From: DASUNP01 sp963728545
GTDB taxonomy: Bacteria > Acidobacteriota > Blastocatellia > UBA7656
DNA length: 64,000 nucleotides
Reading direction: 5' to 3'
Assembly: GCA_963728545.1 (NCBI GenBank)
Contig: CAVSKO010000002.1
Coordinates: forward strand, 3,286,001-3,350,000
The notes beneath the pieces were generated by a model that worked only from the letters and a program-made list of their open reading frames with translations, had not been told where the DNA came from and did not search any database. Shown piece after piece: positions 16,871 to 24,557 of this stretch; the stretch's first letter is position 1; each line of letters opens with the position of its first letter. A program made the position numbers and the translations under genes.

Positions 16871-18073
16871 TTAATCCGCAGGCGATGGCTTTGAGCGCAG
16901 CCTTGTCATCATCAAAGCCGCTATGCAGCCCGTTACGAACGAAGCGGCCCAGAGAGTGCGACCGCCGAATTTTTCATACACCACCGCGCCTACCCACGGC
17001 CCGACGGCAAAGGCTACGCTGAAGCCCATCGTGTAGAGCCCCATGTACTCGCCTTGCTTGTTGGCAGGGGCGAGGTCGGCCACGTAAGCGGCGCTGCCCG
17101 GAAACAGTATCATCTCTGCAAAAGTCCAGATTACGACCGTCGCCGCCGCGCTCCAAAAACCCGTGACGAATGCCAGCCCGCCAAACCCCGCGCCGCACAG
17201 AAACGCCCCCAACGCGAGCGCAGGACGGTGAGGCCAGTTCGCCATCGCCGTGTTGAGAGGGACTTCGATCAGAACGATCAGCACCGTGTTGACTGCAAAC
17301 AGCATCCCGTAAACACTTTCAGTCATGCCGAGGTCGCGCACCAAAAAAAGCGGCATCGCGGCTTCATTTTGAAAAAAGACTATTTGCACCGGGATCAGCG
17401 CAATCAAAAAATAGAGGAGGTTATAATCTTTAAGCACGCTCAACCGCTTGACCGCAGGAGCGGGCGTGGTGTCGTGAGCATCCTTCGGCGTTGTTTCTGT
17501 ATATGTTAAGCGCCAGCGCGAAGCGATGAGTATCAACCCGGCGGCGAGCGATGTTGCGCCGTCTACGAAAAAGAGCGCCTTGAATGAGACCTCCGCAAGA
17601 AAGCCTCCGATGACCGGCCCGACGCTCATGCCGAGATTGATTGCAAGCCGGTTCAGCGCGAAAGCCGCTTTGCGTTGTTCCGCCGCAACTACATTGCTGA
17701 TTATAGCCATGCTCGCGGGACGCAGGGCCTCGCCCGCGATTGCCCAGATAAAAGTGGTCGCGATAATTGTGGGAAGAGTTCCGGCAAAAGGCAGGATGAG
17801 GAGTATCGCGCCGGAAAAAAGGAGCGACAGTTTCATCACGCGCAGCGGCCCTACGCGGTCGCTCAATCTTCCTGAAAGAGGCGCTGTGATGATAGCGCCG
17901 ATGCCGTAGACGGTAAGGACGAAGCCCGCCTCGGCGGCTGAAAACTCAAGGCTCCGCGTGATGTAAAGGACCAGAAACGGCAGGGCCATCGTCCCTGCCC
18001 GATTGACCAGCGTGGCGATAAATAAAATCCAGACTTCCCTGGGCAGCTTACCCAGTCCGCGCCAGGGGTTCAT
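16871..18073 (-). CDS. MFS transporter (drug-efflux type)
   Basis: This 400-residue inner-membrane transporter has 12 predicted helices. The cytoplasmic loop 2-3 signature appears as GRLSDRVGPLRVM, and an equivalent region in the second half reads LNTAMANWPHRPAL. Such DHA-type MFS proteins usually export drugs or metabolites by proton antiport; the substrate cannot be told. The start ATG at 18073 lies 45 bases after the PPOX-type flavoprotein stop, so both genes probably form one operon driven by the promoter at 18536-18564. Confidence 0.85.
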   Translation of the reverse strand: MNPWRGLGKLPREVWILFIATLVNRAGTMALPFLVLYITRSLEFSAAEAGFVLTVYGIGAIITAPLSGRLSDRVGPLRVMKLSLLFSGAILLILPFAGTLPTIIATTFIWAIAGEALRPASMAIISNVVAAEQRKAAFALNRLAINLGMSVGPVIGGFLAEVSFKALFFVDGATSLAAGLILIASRWRLTYTETTPKDAHDTTPAPAVKRLSVLKDYNLLYFLIALIPVQIVFFQNEAAMPLFLVRDLGMTESVYGMLFAVNTVLIVLIEVPLNTAMANWPHRPALALGAFLCGAGFGGLAFVTGFWSAAATVVIWTFAEMILFPGSAAYVADLAPANKQGEYMGLYTMGFSVAFAVGPWVGAVVYEKFGGRTLWAASFVTGCIAALMMTRLRSKPSPAD

Positions 18074-18118
18074 ATCGACTCGGCTCCTGTCATCTCGATC
18101 AACGCGCGCAAGCAGGCA

Positions 18119-18496
18119 TCAGACGGGCTGTATAGTCATCACTACGCGCTCTCTTTTTCTGATCTTGCTAAAAAAATCGCCCATTCTCTTTATCCAGCCA
18201 TACTTTTTGTTGAGAAGTTTATGCCCATATTCTGCTTTGCTCGCGTCCACTATTTGGGCGAGGGCTTCGACCCACGCGCCTTTCGGTTTGCCGCGAACAT
18301 CGCACGGCGCAATCTTGACGCGCGGGTTATTGCGTATGCGCTTGACCTTGCCCGCGCTGGCGAGCGAGTAGACGTATAACACGCCGCCGTCTTCGGCAAA
18401 CCACATAGGCGTGTAGACCGCCGATCCATTCTTGCGATAGCTGGCGACATTCACATATTTTTCACCGGCGAATCCGGCCAATTTTTCATCGCTCAT
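18119..18496 (-). CDS. PPOX-class F420-dependent flavoprotein
   Basis: This 125-residue split-barrel protein of the pyridoxamine-5'-phosphate oxidase-like superfamily resembles the PPOX-class F420-dependent group. Features are the opening KLAGFAGEKYVNVASYRKNG, the strand AVYTPMWFAEDGGVLYVYS, the cofactor-contact block AGKVKRIRNNPRVKIAPCDVRG, and a basic C-terminus. Members reduce small molecules or degrade quinones and drugs using F420 or flavin. The nearby exporter suggests a detoxification pair, which is inference. Upstream there is a good promoter giving a leader of about 30 bases. Confidence 0.8.
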   Translation of the reverse strand: MSDEKLAGFAGEKYVNVASYRKNGSAVYTPMWFAEDGGVLYVYSLASAGKVKRIRNNPRVKIAPCDVRGKPKGAWVEALAQIVDASKAEYGHKLLNKKYGWIKRMGDFFSKIRKRERVVMTIQPV

Positions 18497-18535
18497 AATG
18501 GTTTCTACCCCCGCCGGACTATTCGGTCGCGCTAG

Positions 18536-18564
18536 GTTCTATCTGATCGAAATCCCTTTGTCAA
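18536..18564 (-). promoter_or_regulatory. Sigma70-type promoter for the PPOX-MFS operon
   Basis: Read on the minus strand, TTGACA (18559-18564) is a perfect -35 box. After 17 bases comes TAGAAC (18536-18541, four of six matches to TATAAT). The expected start is near 18529, about 33 bases before the ATG at 18496. Confidence 0.6.
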
Positions 18565-18689
18565 TCTTCGGATTGAAAAGTAGGACGTGCCGGCTTTGCG
18601 CTTCTTTGTGCAAACTCGTCCCTTTTCTTTTAGTGCCTGGCAATCGAAACCCTATCAATTAAAGGGCGAGCGCGCGGAACCGGGTGTGG

Positions 18690-18803
18690 CATTGAGGTTG
18701 CTGTTATTTCAGACGTAAGTCATAAGCATCACCCACCTAAACGATGCTTGCCAATACAACCTGAGGGGCCAGAGGCCGCGCTCAATTGAGCGCGGCTTTT
18801 TCT
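18690..18803 (+). ncRNA. Candidate structured small RNA with terminator
   Basis: No reading frame fits this stretch, yet it ends in a strong terminator. AGGTTG (about 18696) can pair with CAACCT (about 18757), enclosing a 7-bp stem AAGCATC/GATGCTT with loop ACCCACCTAAAC. The terminator hairpin follows directly. The layout suggests a discrete transcript, but I cannot match it to a known RNA family. The transposon-like element inserted just after the terminator has left it intact. Confidence 0.35.
18775..18803 (+). terminator. Rho-independent terminator
   Basis: GCCGCGCTCAATTGAGCGCGGC is a perfect palindrome (18775-18796) followed by TTTTTCTTT. No protein gene ends just upstream on this strand, which is why a small RNA is proposed there. 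Confidence 0.8.
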
Positions 18804-18809
18804 TTGTAG

Positions 18810-18916
18810 CATGCGACGTAATCGGTCAGTTACGTGGGGAAAGTTGAGATGCCCTCTTTGCAAACAAAGGATTTACGGTTTTTGCTCCCCACGTAACTGA
18901 CCGATTACCATGCGAC
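18810..18916. mobile_element. 91-bp MITE with IS66-like ends and 8-bp target duplication
   Basis: The element spans 18818-18908. Its first 23 bases (beginning GTAATCGGTCAG) are repeated exactly as the reverse complement at 18886-18908. It is flanked by identical CATGCGAC octamers (18810-18817 and 18909-18916), the expected footprint of transposition. It has no coding capacity; a small hairpin CTTTG/CAAAG sits near the centre (about 18856-18869). Ends starting GTAA with an 8-bp duplication are the known pattern of IS66-family elements, so a non-autonomous IS66 derivative is the best guess. Confidence 0.8.
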
Positions 18917-19042
18917 AAAATTGGTTTTGGCTATGCCGGTGCGGTTTATGATAAACTTGGCAACCTTGATGTAGAGGTATCGTGTCAGTCCGGTTTTCAT
19001 CATCAGTCTAATATTTATTTAGAGCGCGGGAGGAGAACCGTC

Positions 19043-20170
19043 ATGTCATCGGCGACCGTCGCAGTTGAACAAAGCAAGCAAGACTTGATTGCGCGCAGTT
19101 GGATAATCGATAAGAGAAATGACCTGATATGGTTCATCGGAAGCGTCGCGGTTAGCTATCTATTCCTGGCCGGCAATTTACTACTGGTAAGCCTGGGATT
19201 TCCGGTAATGATTCTCGTATGGGTATGGGCTTTAGGCTTTGACGGCCCGCATGTTTTCGGGACCGTGTCGAGGACTTACGCCGACAGCCAGGAGCGGCGC
19301 GCGCGCGCGCGGTTGTTTTACGGGAGCCTGTCGCTTTTCCTGCTCGGCCCATTGATGTTGCTCGCGGACCTTGCGATGGGCCGCGTGCTGCTCGGTCCCG
19401 CATTCTTTTTCTTCGCTTCGCTGTGGGCCTATTACCATCTCGTCAAGCAACACTACGGGTTCATGATTCTTTATAAGAAGAAGAATGATGACCTGGCAGA
19501 GATCGATAACCTGATCAACCGGGCCTTCATACTGCTGGGGATGACCTACCCGTTCGTTCGGTTTCTGACGCACAGCTTTGCCGCTCGCGACCGTGTGCCT
19601 TTCGCCGTCGATTCGGGCCCGGTCTGGTGGTTCGAGACGCTAGTGCTGTCGGCCTTCTTAATCTCGCTCATGTTGTTCGCAGGGCGGCTCGCACAAAGGC
19701 TTTATTTAAAACAGCCCGTGAACGTACCGAAGCTGTTGCTGCTCGCGGCAGCAGTGCCGATGCACTGGATCGTGTTGAGGGTGCTTGAGCCGGTCCAGCC
19801 TGCGGGCGCGGCGGCGCTCGTCGCGGTTTCGACCCTTACGATCTATCACAACATCCAGTACCACCGGATAATCTGGTTTCATAACCGCAACAAGTACGGG
19901 CGCGCGGATGCCAATCGGTACGGCGCGGCGTCTAAGATAAACAAAACAGTTTGGCATTACATAGGCTTCGCGCTATTGTTCGGCGCGCTCTATCACATCC
20001 CGCATTACACGATCGTCCAACCCGGCGGCTTTGCGATGGCCTTTATCTGGGGCGGCGCGTTTACTCATTATTATCTCGACAGCAAGATATGGCGCGTCCG
20101 GCGCGACCATCAGCTCAATAAAAATCTTCGCATGGAGCAGACGAGCGCGGCAGACGCAGCCCGGTCGTGA
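19043..20170 (+). CDS. Multispanning membrane protein with histidine motifs, unknown
   Basis: This 375-residue protein has about eight to ten hydrophobic helices. Conserved-looking polar motifs at the membrane edge are FDGPHVFGTVSRTYAD, YYHLVKQHYGFM, YHNIQYHRIIWFHNRNKYG and GGAFTHYYLDSKIWRVRRD. The spaced histidines (HxxxxHY, HxxxxHxxxxxH, H then D) resemble the metal sites of membrane di-iron enzymes such as desaturases and hydroxylases. I cannot assign a family, so any enzyme function is speculation. The ATG follows GGGAGGAG by eight bases, a strong ribosome-binding site. The downstream zinc-ribbon gene is close enough to be cotranscribed. Confidence 0.75.
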   Translation: MSSATVAVEQSKQDLIARSWIIDKRNDLIWFIGSVAVSYLFLAGNLLLVSLGFPVMILVWVWALGFDGPHVFGTVSRTYADSQERRARARLFYGSLSLFLLGPLMLLADLAMGRVLLGPAFFFFASLWAYYHLVKQHYGFMILYKKKNDDLAEIDNLINRAFILLGMTYPFVRFLTHSFAARDRVPFAVDSGPVWWFETLVLSAFLISLMLFAGRLAQRLYLKQPVNVPKLLLLAAAVPMHWIVLRVLEPVQPAGAAALVAVSTLTIYHNIQYHRIIWFHNRNKYGRADANRYGAASKINKTVWHYIGFALLFGALYHIPHYTIVQPGGFAMAFIWGGAFTHYYLDSKIWRVRRDHQLNKNLRMEQTSAADAARS

Positions 20171-20203
20171 TAAGATAAAATTGGCGTGTTTGGCTTCAAG
20201 CTT

Positions 20204-20372
20204 ATGAAGTGGGGATTTTTATTAACTGTAATCTTCGGGCTGGCGGTATTGTTCGTCTACTCGGCCTTAGAAAGGCGCATCAACCAGCGCGCCTGTAAAG
20301 AGTGCGGGTTTCGCGCTTCTATCGATGCAGTTGAACGGGCAGTGCCCCCGATGCGGTGCGGTCTTCGGGTGA
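20204..20372 (+). pseudogene. Small membrane-anchored zinc-ribbon protein, frameshifted
   Basis: The frame starts with one transmembrane helix (WGFLLTVIFGLAVLFVYSAL) and the first half of a zinc ribbon (ACKECGFRASIDA). One base out of frame the sequence continues QCPRCGAVFG and stops at TGA 20370-20372. That is exactly the missing second CxxC knuckle. Removing one T from the GTTG at about 20331 would join them into a protein of about 56 residues. In the given sequence the frame instead runs on into the next gene. The TGA overlaps the next ATG (TGATG), as in translationally coupled genes. A GTG at 20186 is an alternative start. Confidence 0.6.
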
Positions 20373-20764
20373 TGAAAAAGATCCTTGCAAACTGGCCCAG
20401 GCTGGTCTTCATTTTATTGCCGCTATCGATAGCTACGGTAGACGCTGCGGTGTTGATAAGCGAAGCGCTCGAAACGGAACCGGCCCATGCGATCAGGCTT
20501 GTCAGAGAGAGCCGCTCGCGTAAAGAGAACTTCACCGTCCAACAATATCTCTACACGACCGTCTATTATCGCAAGGAAAAAGGCGAAGCCGTCGTCATTC
20601 ACGGCTGGCGAGCCGAGCAGCCTTCGGGGCCGGAGACTCCGGTGACTGTCGTGTTCAGTTATAGTGACTCTAAGGGGGAACACGTTGCCACCTGGGAAGC
20701 CGACCTCATCAGCGGCGACGTGATGCCGCAAGACGAAGCGGCAAGTAACCTTTCCTGGTATTAG
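20372..20764 (+). CDS. Membrane-anchored or exported protein, unknown (possibly EpsI-like)
   Basis: This 130-residue protein has an N-terminal signal anchor (MKKILANWPRLVFILLPLS) and a soluble part with NFTVQQYLYTTVYYRKEKGEAVVIHGWR and VVFSYSDSKGEHVATWEADL. The tail is loosely reminiscent of exosortase-associated EpsI-type domains, but I cannot confirm this. It is read in the same frame as the first half of the upstream zinc-ribbon gene only because of the frameshift there. The ATG at 20372 overlaps the restored stop of that gene, so coupling is likely. A family A repeat follows. Confidence 0.55.
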   Translation: MKKILANWPRLVFILLPLSIATVDAAVLISEALETEPAHAIRLVRESRSRKENFTVQQYLYTTVYYRKEKGEAVVIHGWRAEQPSGPETPVTVVFSYSDSKGEHVATWEADLISGDVMPQDEAASNLSWY

Positions 20765-20786
20765 CGCGTTTTTGAAAGCCTAGAGC

Positions 20787-20978
20787 AGTTTTCGATGGAA
20801 TATACAGGACTGGAGAGACATCTCACCGCCGCAGACACAGAGAGCACAGGATGGCCGATGATGTGCTTCGCACGCGGCGGGGGCGAGAGCAGACGACTGT
20901 TTTCTCTGTGCATCCTCTGTGCTCTCTGTGTCTGCGGCGGTGAATCTTCTTTCATTTCCCTACACTCATATGAATTTC
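20787..20978 (-). repeat. Family A hairpin repeat, copy 3 (reverse)
   Basis: The core is at 20824-20942 with the GCCGC arm variant. Flanks match copy 1 in reverse: the left side has GACTGGAGAGACAT and the right side TCTTCTTTCATTTCCCTACACTCAT. The loop carries the GATGGCCGATGATGTGCTTC block shared with copies 1 and 7. Confidence 0.9.
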
Positions 20979-20991
20979 GCCTCTTCGAGGC

Positions 20992-23418
20992 TTATATGCC
21001 GCCTTCCCCGGCTTCGAAGCTCGCTTCGCTGCCCGTAGTCACTGGCTCCGTTTCAGACGGCTTGGGCTCTTGACTTTCGGACCCGCTCGCAGGTATGAGA
21101 GCCTGCGGTAAAAGGTCCGATATGCGCTCGACAAAGACTATCTCAAGATCGTGTAGGGTCTCTTCCGGCACGTCTTTCAGATCAGGCTCGTTGCGGCGCG
21201 GCAATATCACACGCTTCATTCCTGCGCGCCGCGCCGCGAGGACTTTGCCTTTTACCCCGCCTATGGGAAAGACCAGACCGCTCAACGTAATCTCGCCCGT
21301 CATCGCCGTATCGCTTCTGACCGGACGCCCGGAGCAGAGCGAAGCCAGCGCCGATACGATTGCTACGCCCGCCGAGGGACCATCTTTCGGTATCGCCCCC
21401 GCCGGAACGTGTACGTGCACGCCGTTCTTTTCAAAAATCTCTTTGGCGTTGATACCTATCTCGTTGCCGTGCGACCAGAGATAGCTGTGAGCGGCGCGTG
21501 CCGATTCTTGCATCACTTCGCCCAACTGGCCCGTCAGTGTAAGCCCCTTCGAGCCGGGCAGCAGGGTGGCTTCGACAAACAAGACTTCGCCGCCCATCTC
21601 AGTCACCGCAAGCCCCGTAGCCACGCCCGGCGGCAGAGTCTCGCGCGCCATCTCGTGGAAGAACCTTTCGTGCCCCAGGTACTCTTCCAGTTCGTCCGGC
21701 GTGATAGTGAAGACTTCGCCTTCGCCTCTCGCCACCTTGAGCGCGATCTTTCGCGCCAACCGCCCGATGGTGCGCTCCAACTGGCGCACGCCCGCCTCGC
21801 GAGTGTAGCGGCTGATTATCGCGGCAATCGCTTCATCCGTGATGTGAAGCTGCTCTTCGCTGAGGCCCGCTTCCTTGATCTGGCGCGGCGCGAGGTATCG
21901 CTTTGCGATGTGCAGCTTCTCTTCCTCGCTGTACCCGGAAAGCGAGATTATCTCCATGCGGTCGCGCAGCGCGGGCGGTATCGGCGAGAGCGCGTTCGCG
22001 GTGGCTATAAAAAAGACTTTCGAAAGGTCGAACGGCAAATCGAGATAATGATCCCTGAACGAGAAGTTCTGTGCGGGGTCAAGTATCTCAAGCAATGCCG
22101 AAGCCGGGTCGCCCCGGAAATCCATTCCGAGCTTGTCAACTTCGTCCAGCATCATCACCGGATTGTTTACGCCCGCACGACGCAAGGCTTGAATGATGCG
22201 GCCCGGAAGCGCGCCGATGTAAGTGCGGCGGTGGCCCCTCAGCTCCGCCTCGTCGCGCACTCCGCCCAGCGACATTCGCTCGAATTTGCGACCCATCGCC
22301 CGCCCAATCGACTGGCCGAGACTGGTCTTTCCAACGCCGGGCGGGCCTACGAAACAGAGTATCGGAGCTTTAGTCTTGGGGTTGAGCTTTATCACCGCCA
22401 GGTGCTCAAGTATGCGCTCCTTTATGTCGTCCAGGTCGTAATGATCTTCGTCCAGCACCTCGCGGGCGTGATTCAAATCGAGATTATCGTCGGTCGCTTT
22501 CTGCCAGGGAAGGTCGAGGATCCACTCAAGATAAGTGCGTATGACGTGGTAATCGGGAGCGGCTGCGGGGAGGCGCTCCAACCGGCGCAGCTCGCGCTCG
22601 GCTTCGGCCCGCACATCTTCCGGCAGGCCGGCCTTCTCGACGCGCTCGCGCAAAAGGGCGGCCTCGGCCTGCTCCGGCTCCGCATCGCCAAGCTCTTTTT
22701 GAATCTGCTTCATCTGCTCGCGCAGTATGTAATCGCGCTGCGCTTTGCCCAGCTCTTCCTGAGCCTGATTCGCGATCTTCGCGCGTATGTCGAGGACTTC
22801 GACTTCGCGCGACAGGTAAGAGTGCATCAACCGAAGCAACTCGCTTTCGGTGTTCGCCTCAAGCAGCGCCTGCTCCTGCTCCACTTCCAGCTCAAGCACC
22901 GAGCCGAGGAAGTAAGCCAATCGCACAGAGTCTTCGGCCTGGACGATGATGTTGCGGATCTCAGCCGGGACGTTGGGCAAAAGCGCGAGCGCCTTCTGAA
23001 CGAGCGCGTCAATGTTGCGGCGAAGCGCTTCGACTTCCGGCGTCTCTTCGCGGACGGGCTCGGGCAGCATCTCTACGCGCGCCTTGAAGTAAGGCTCCTG
23101 CTCGGTGAAGCCGATTACGCGAAACCTTTCCTGTCCCTGGACGATTAAGTGCAGCATCTCTTCAGCGCCCGGAGAGCGCATCATCCTGTTTATCACGACG
23201 AGGGTTCCGACCGAATAAAGGCTCGCGGGCGTAGGCTCCGTCTCGCCGTCTTCGCGCTGCGCGACGACGCCGAGTAATTTCTCTTCCGTAGCCAGCGCGG
23301 CCTCAGCCGCGCGAAGCGACAGCGGGCGCCCGATTGAAAGAGGCGAGATGCCGGACGGAAAAATCACGGTGTTCCGCAGAGGGAGTATTGGCAATTCTAA
23401 AGTTCTATTCTCAGACAT
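20992..23418 (-). CDS. lon: ATP-dependent Lon protease
   Basis: This 808-residue LonA-type AAA+ serine protease degrades misfolded and regulatory proteins in the cytoplasm. In order, it has the N-terminal LON substrate-binding domain (LPILPLRNTVIFPSG), a helical region, Walker A in CFVGPPGVGKTSLGQSIG, Walker B in PVMMLDEVDKLG, and the C-terminal protease domain. The catalytic serine is in PKDGPSAGVAI (near residue 680) and the dyad lysine lies in GGVKGKVLAAR. The C-terminus has an acidic Ser/Pro/Glu tail. The start has AGGGGA just upstream. It is the last gene of the minus-strand proteostasis island, separated from hsp20 by a heptamer palindrome. Confidence 0.96.
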   Translation of the reverse strand: MSENRTLELPILPLRNTVIFPSGISPLSIGRPLSLRAAEAALATEEKLLGVVAQREDGETEPTPASLYSVGTLVVINRMMRSPGAEEMLHLIVQGQERFRVIGFTEQEPYFKARVEMLPEPVREETPEVEALRRNIDALVQKALALLPNVPAEIRNIIVQAEDSVRLAYFLGSVLELEVEQEQALLEANTESELLRLMHSYLSREVEVLDIRAKIANQAQEELGKAQRDYILREQMKQIQKELGDAEPEQAEAALLRERVEKAGLPEDVRAEAERELRRLERLPAAAPDYHVIRTYLEWILDLPWQKATDDNLDLNHAREVLDEDHYDLDDIKERILEHLAVIKLNPKTKAPILCFVGPPGVGKTSLGQSIGRAMGRKFERMSLGGVRDEAELRGHRRTYIGALPGRIIQALRRAGVNNPVMMLDEVDKLGMDFRGDPASALLEILDPAQNFSFRDHYLDLPFDLSKVFFIATANALSPIPPALRDRMEIISLSGYSEEEKLHIAKRYLAPRQIKEAGLSEEQLHITDEAIAAIISRYTREAGVRQLERTIGRLARKIALKVARGEGEVFTITPDELEEYLGHERFFHEMARETLPPGVATGLAVTEMGGEVLFVEATLLPGSKGLTLTGQLGEVMQESARAAHSYLWSHGNEIGINAKEIFEKNGVHVHVPAGAIPKDGPSAGVAIVSALASLCSGRPVRSDTAMTGEITLSGLVFPIGGVKGKVLAARRAGMKRVILPRRNEPDLKDVPEETLHDLEIVFVERISDLLPQALIPASGSESQEPKPSETEPVTTGSEASFEAGEGGI

Positions 23419-23433
23419 TATTTCCCCTATGAT

Positions 23434-23509
23434 TAGGTGTCAGGTGTCAATCTGAGATTTCAAATTTCAAATTTGAAATCTCAACGATCCCTGACCCCTG
23501 TCTTTAGCC
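23434..23509. repeat. Heptamer-built palindrome, class C copy 2
   Basis: AGGTGTC AGGTGTC is followed by AGATTTC AAATTTC AAATTTG AAATCTC, a 7-nt periodic run. The inner part (23454-23482) is a perfect inverted repeat with 14-base arms and a single-base centre. The outer words have weak complements in CCCTGACCCCTGTC. It sits between hsp20 and lon, and its last bases reach the hsp20 stop codon. Confidence 0.75.
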
Positions 23510-23869
23510 GTTGCAATCTATGTGCAATATCAACCAGCCGTCTCTTGACTCAGTATGAATCTCTGCAACGGAGAGGTCGCATGGTATCTGCAATACCCGC
23601 TCGAAACGACTGTAAGTAATCTCCAGTTGGTAATAACTCCAGCCTTCGGTGATGACGCCGTCGCGGCGAACGCCCCGAACGATCAGCCGGTCATCGGCTA
23701 CCAGGACTTGCACATCTTCGGGCTTGACGCCCGCAAGGTCAAACTTGATCTTCCAGCCTTCGGGACATCTATAGATGTCGACGGCCGGTTGCCATAAAGG
23801 GCCGGTCGAACGTCGAAACGACCCTTCGTTAGTTAATCTCTGGATGAAAACATTCTTTTGTCTAGACAT
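23504..23869 (-). CDS. Hsp20 / alpha-crystallin small heat-shock protein
   Basis: This 121-residue ATP-independent holdase binds unfolding proteins. The alpha-crystallin domain covers most of it: WQPAVDIYRCPEGWKIKFDLAGVKPEDVQV at the start, VLVADDRLIVRGVRR, and the strand RVLQIPCDLSVAEIHTESRDGWLILHI at the end. The usual C-terminal IXI anchor is not visible, so oligomerisation may differ. It overlaps the clpP stop (TAATG) and is probably translated by coupling, since its own upstream sequence has no ribosome-binding site. Confidence 0.87.
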   Translation of the reverse strand: MSRQKNVFIQRLTNEGSFRRSTGPLWQPAVDIYRCPEGWKIKFDLAGVKPEDVQVLVADDRLIVRGVRRDGVITEGWSYYQLEITYSRFERVLQIPCDLSVAEIHTESRDGWLILHIDCNG

Positions 23870-24492
23870 TATCCTGCAACTCCGACGATTGTTTTGATGA
23901 CCTCATCCTGCTCGCGCGATGCAAGCACGCTGTCTATTATTCCGTACTCGACTGCCTGCTTGGGGCTGAGGATAAAATCGCGCTCAACATCGCTATCGAT
24001 CTTTTCAAAGCTCTGGCCGGTCGCTTCGGCCAGAATCTCCGACAAACGTGTCCGCATTCTAAGCATCTCTTCGGCGTAAATCTTAATATCGCTTGCCTGC
24101 CCGGCCAGCCCCTCAAGCGACGGCTGGTGAATCAGGATTCGCGAATGGGGCAACGAAAAGCGCTTGCCCTTCGTCCCCGCCGCAAGCAACACCGCCGCCA
24201 TCGAAGCAGCCTGCCCCATGCAGATCGTCACGATGTCGGGCTTGATGAATCGCAGCGTGTCGTAGATCGCAAGCCCCGCCGTAATCGAGCCGCCGGGGCT
24301 GTTGATGTAAATCGAAATATCCCTGTCCGGGTCTTCCGATTCCAGGTGGAGCAGCTCGGCCACGATTATGTTCGCCACCACTTCATCTATGGGCGTGCCC
24401 AAAAAAATAATATGCTCTCTGAGCAGGCGGGAATAGATGTCATAATGCCGCTCGCCCCGGCTCGTGTTCTCTATGACTGTCGGTATCAACAT
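23869..24492 (-). CDS. clpP: ATP-dependent Clp protease proteolytic subunit
   Basis: This 207-residue ClpP serine peptidase forms the tetradecameric chamber that works with ClpX or ClpA. The catalytic serine is in CMGQAASMAAVLLAAG, the histidine in RILIHQPSLEG and the aspartate in KIDSDVERDF. IYINSPGGSITAGLAIYDT is the substrate-binding strand. The length is standard and the N-terminus (LIPTVIENTSRGERHYDIYSRLL) is typical. No clpX is adjacent. It lies between the aeRF1-like gene and hsp20. Confidence 0.96.
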   Translation of the reverse strand: MLIPTVIENTSRGERHYDIYSRLLREHIIFLGTPIDEVVANIIVAELLHLESEDPDRDISIYINSPGGSITAGLAIYDTLRFIKPDIVTICMGQAASMAAVLLAAGTKGKRFSLPHSRILIHQPSLEGLAGQASDIKIYAEEMLRMRTRLSEILAEATGQSFEKIDSDVERDFILSPKQAVEYGIIDSVLASREQDEVIKTIVGVAG

Positions 24493-24508
24493 TCTTAATC
24501 CTTACTTT

Positions 24509-24553
24509 AGTCCTGAGTGCGGGACAACTACTCAGCACTCAGGACTCAGGACT
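24509..24553. repeat. Heptamer-built palindrome, class C copy 3
   Basis: AGTCCTGAGTGC (24509-24520) pairs perfectly with GCACTCAGGACT (24535-24546), and the right side continues CAGGACT, giving a 7-nt period (CAGCACT, CAGGACT, CAGGACT). It lies between the clpP start and the end of the aeRF1-like gene. Confidence 0.75.
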
Positions 24554-24557
24554 TTAT

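Noticed and set aside
21409..23148. A 579-codon frame on the plus strand opposite lon
   Set aside because: It is the mirror of the Lon coding sequence; the translation is rich in R/L/H with no domain, as expected for antisense of high-GC codons.
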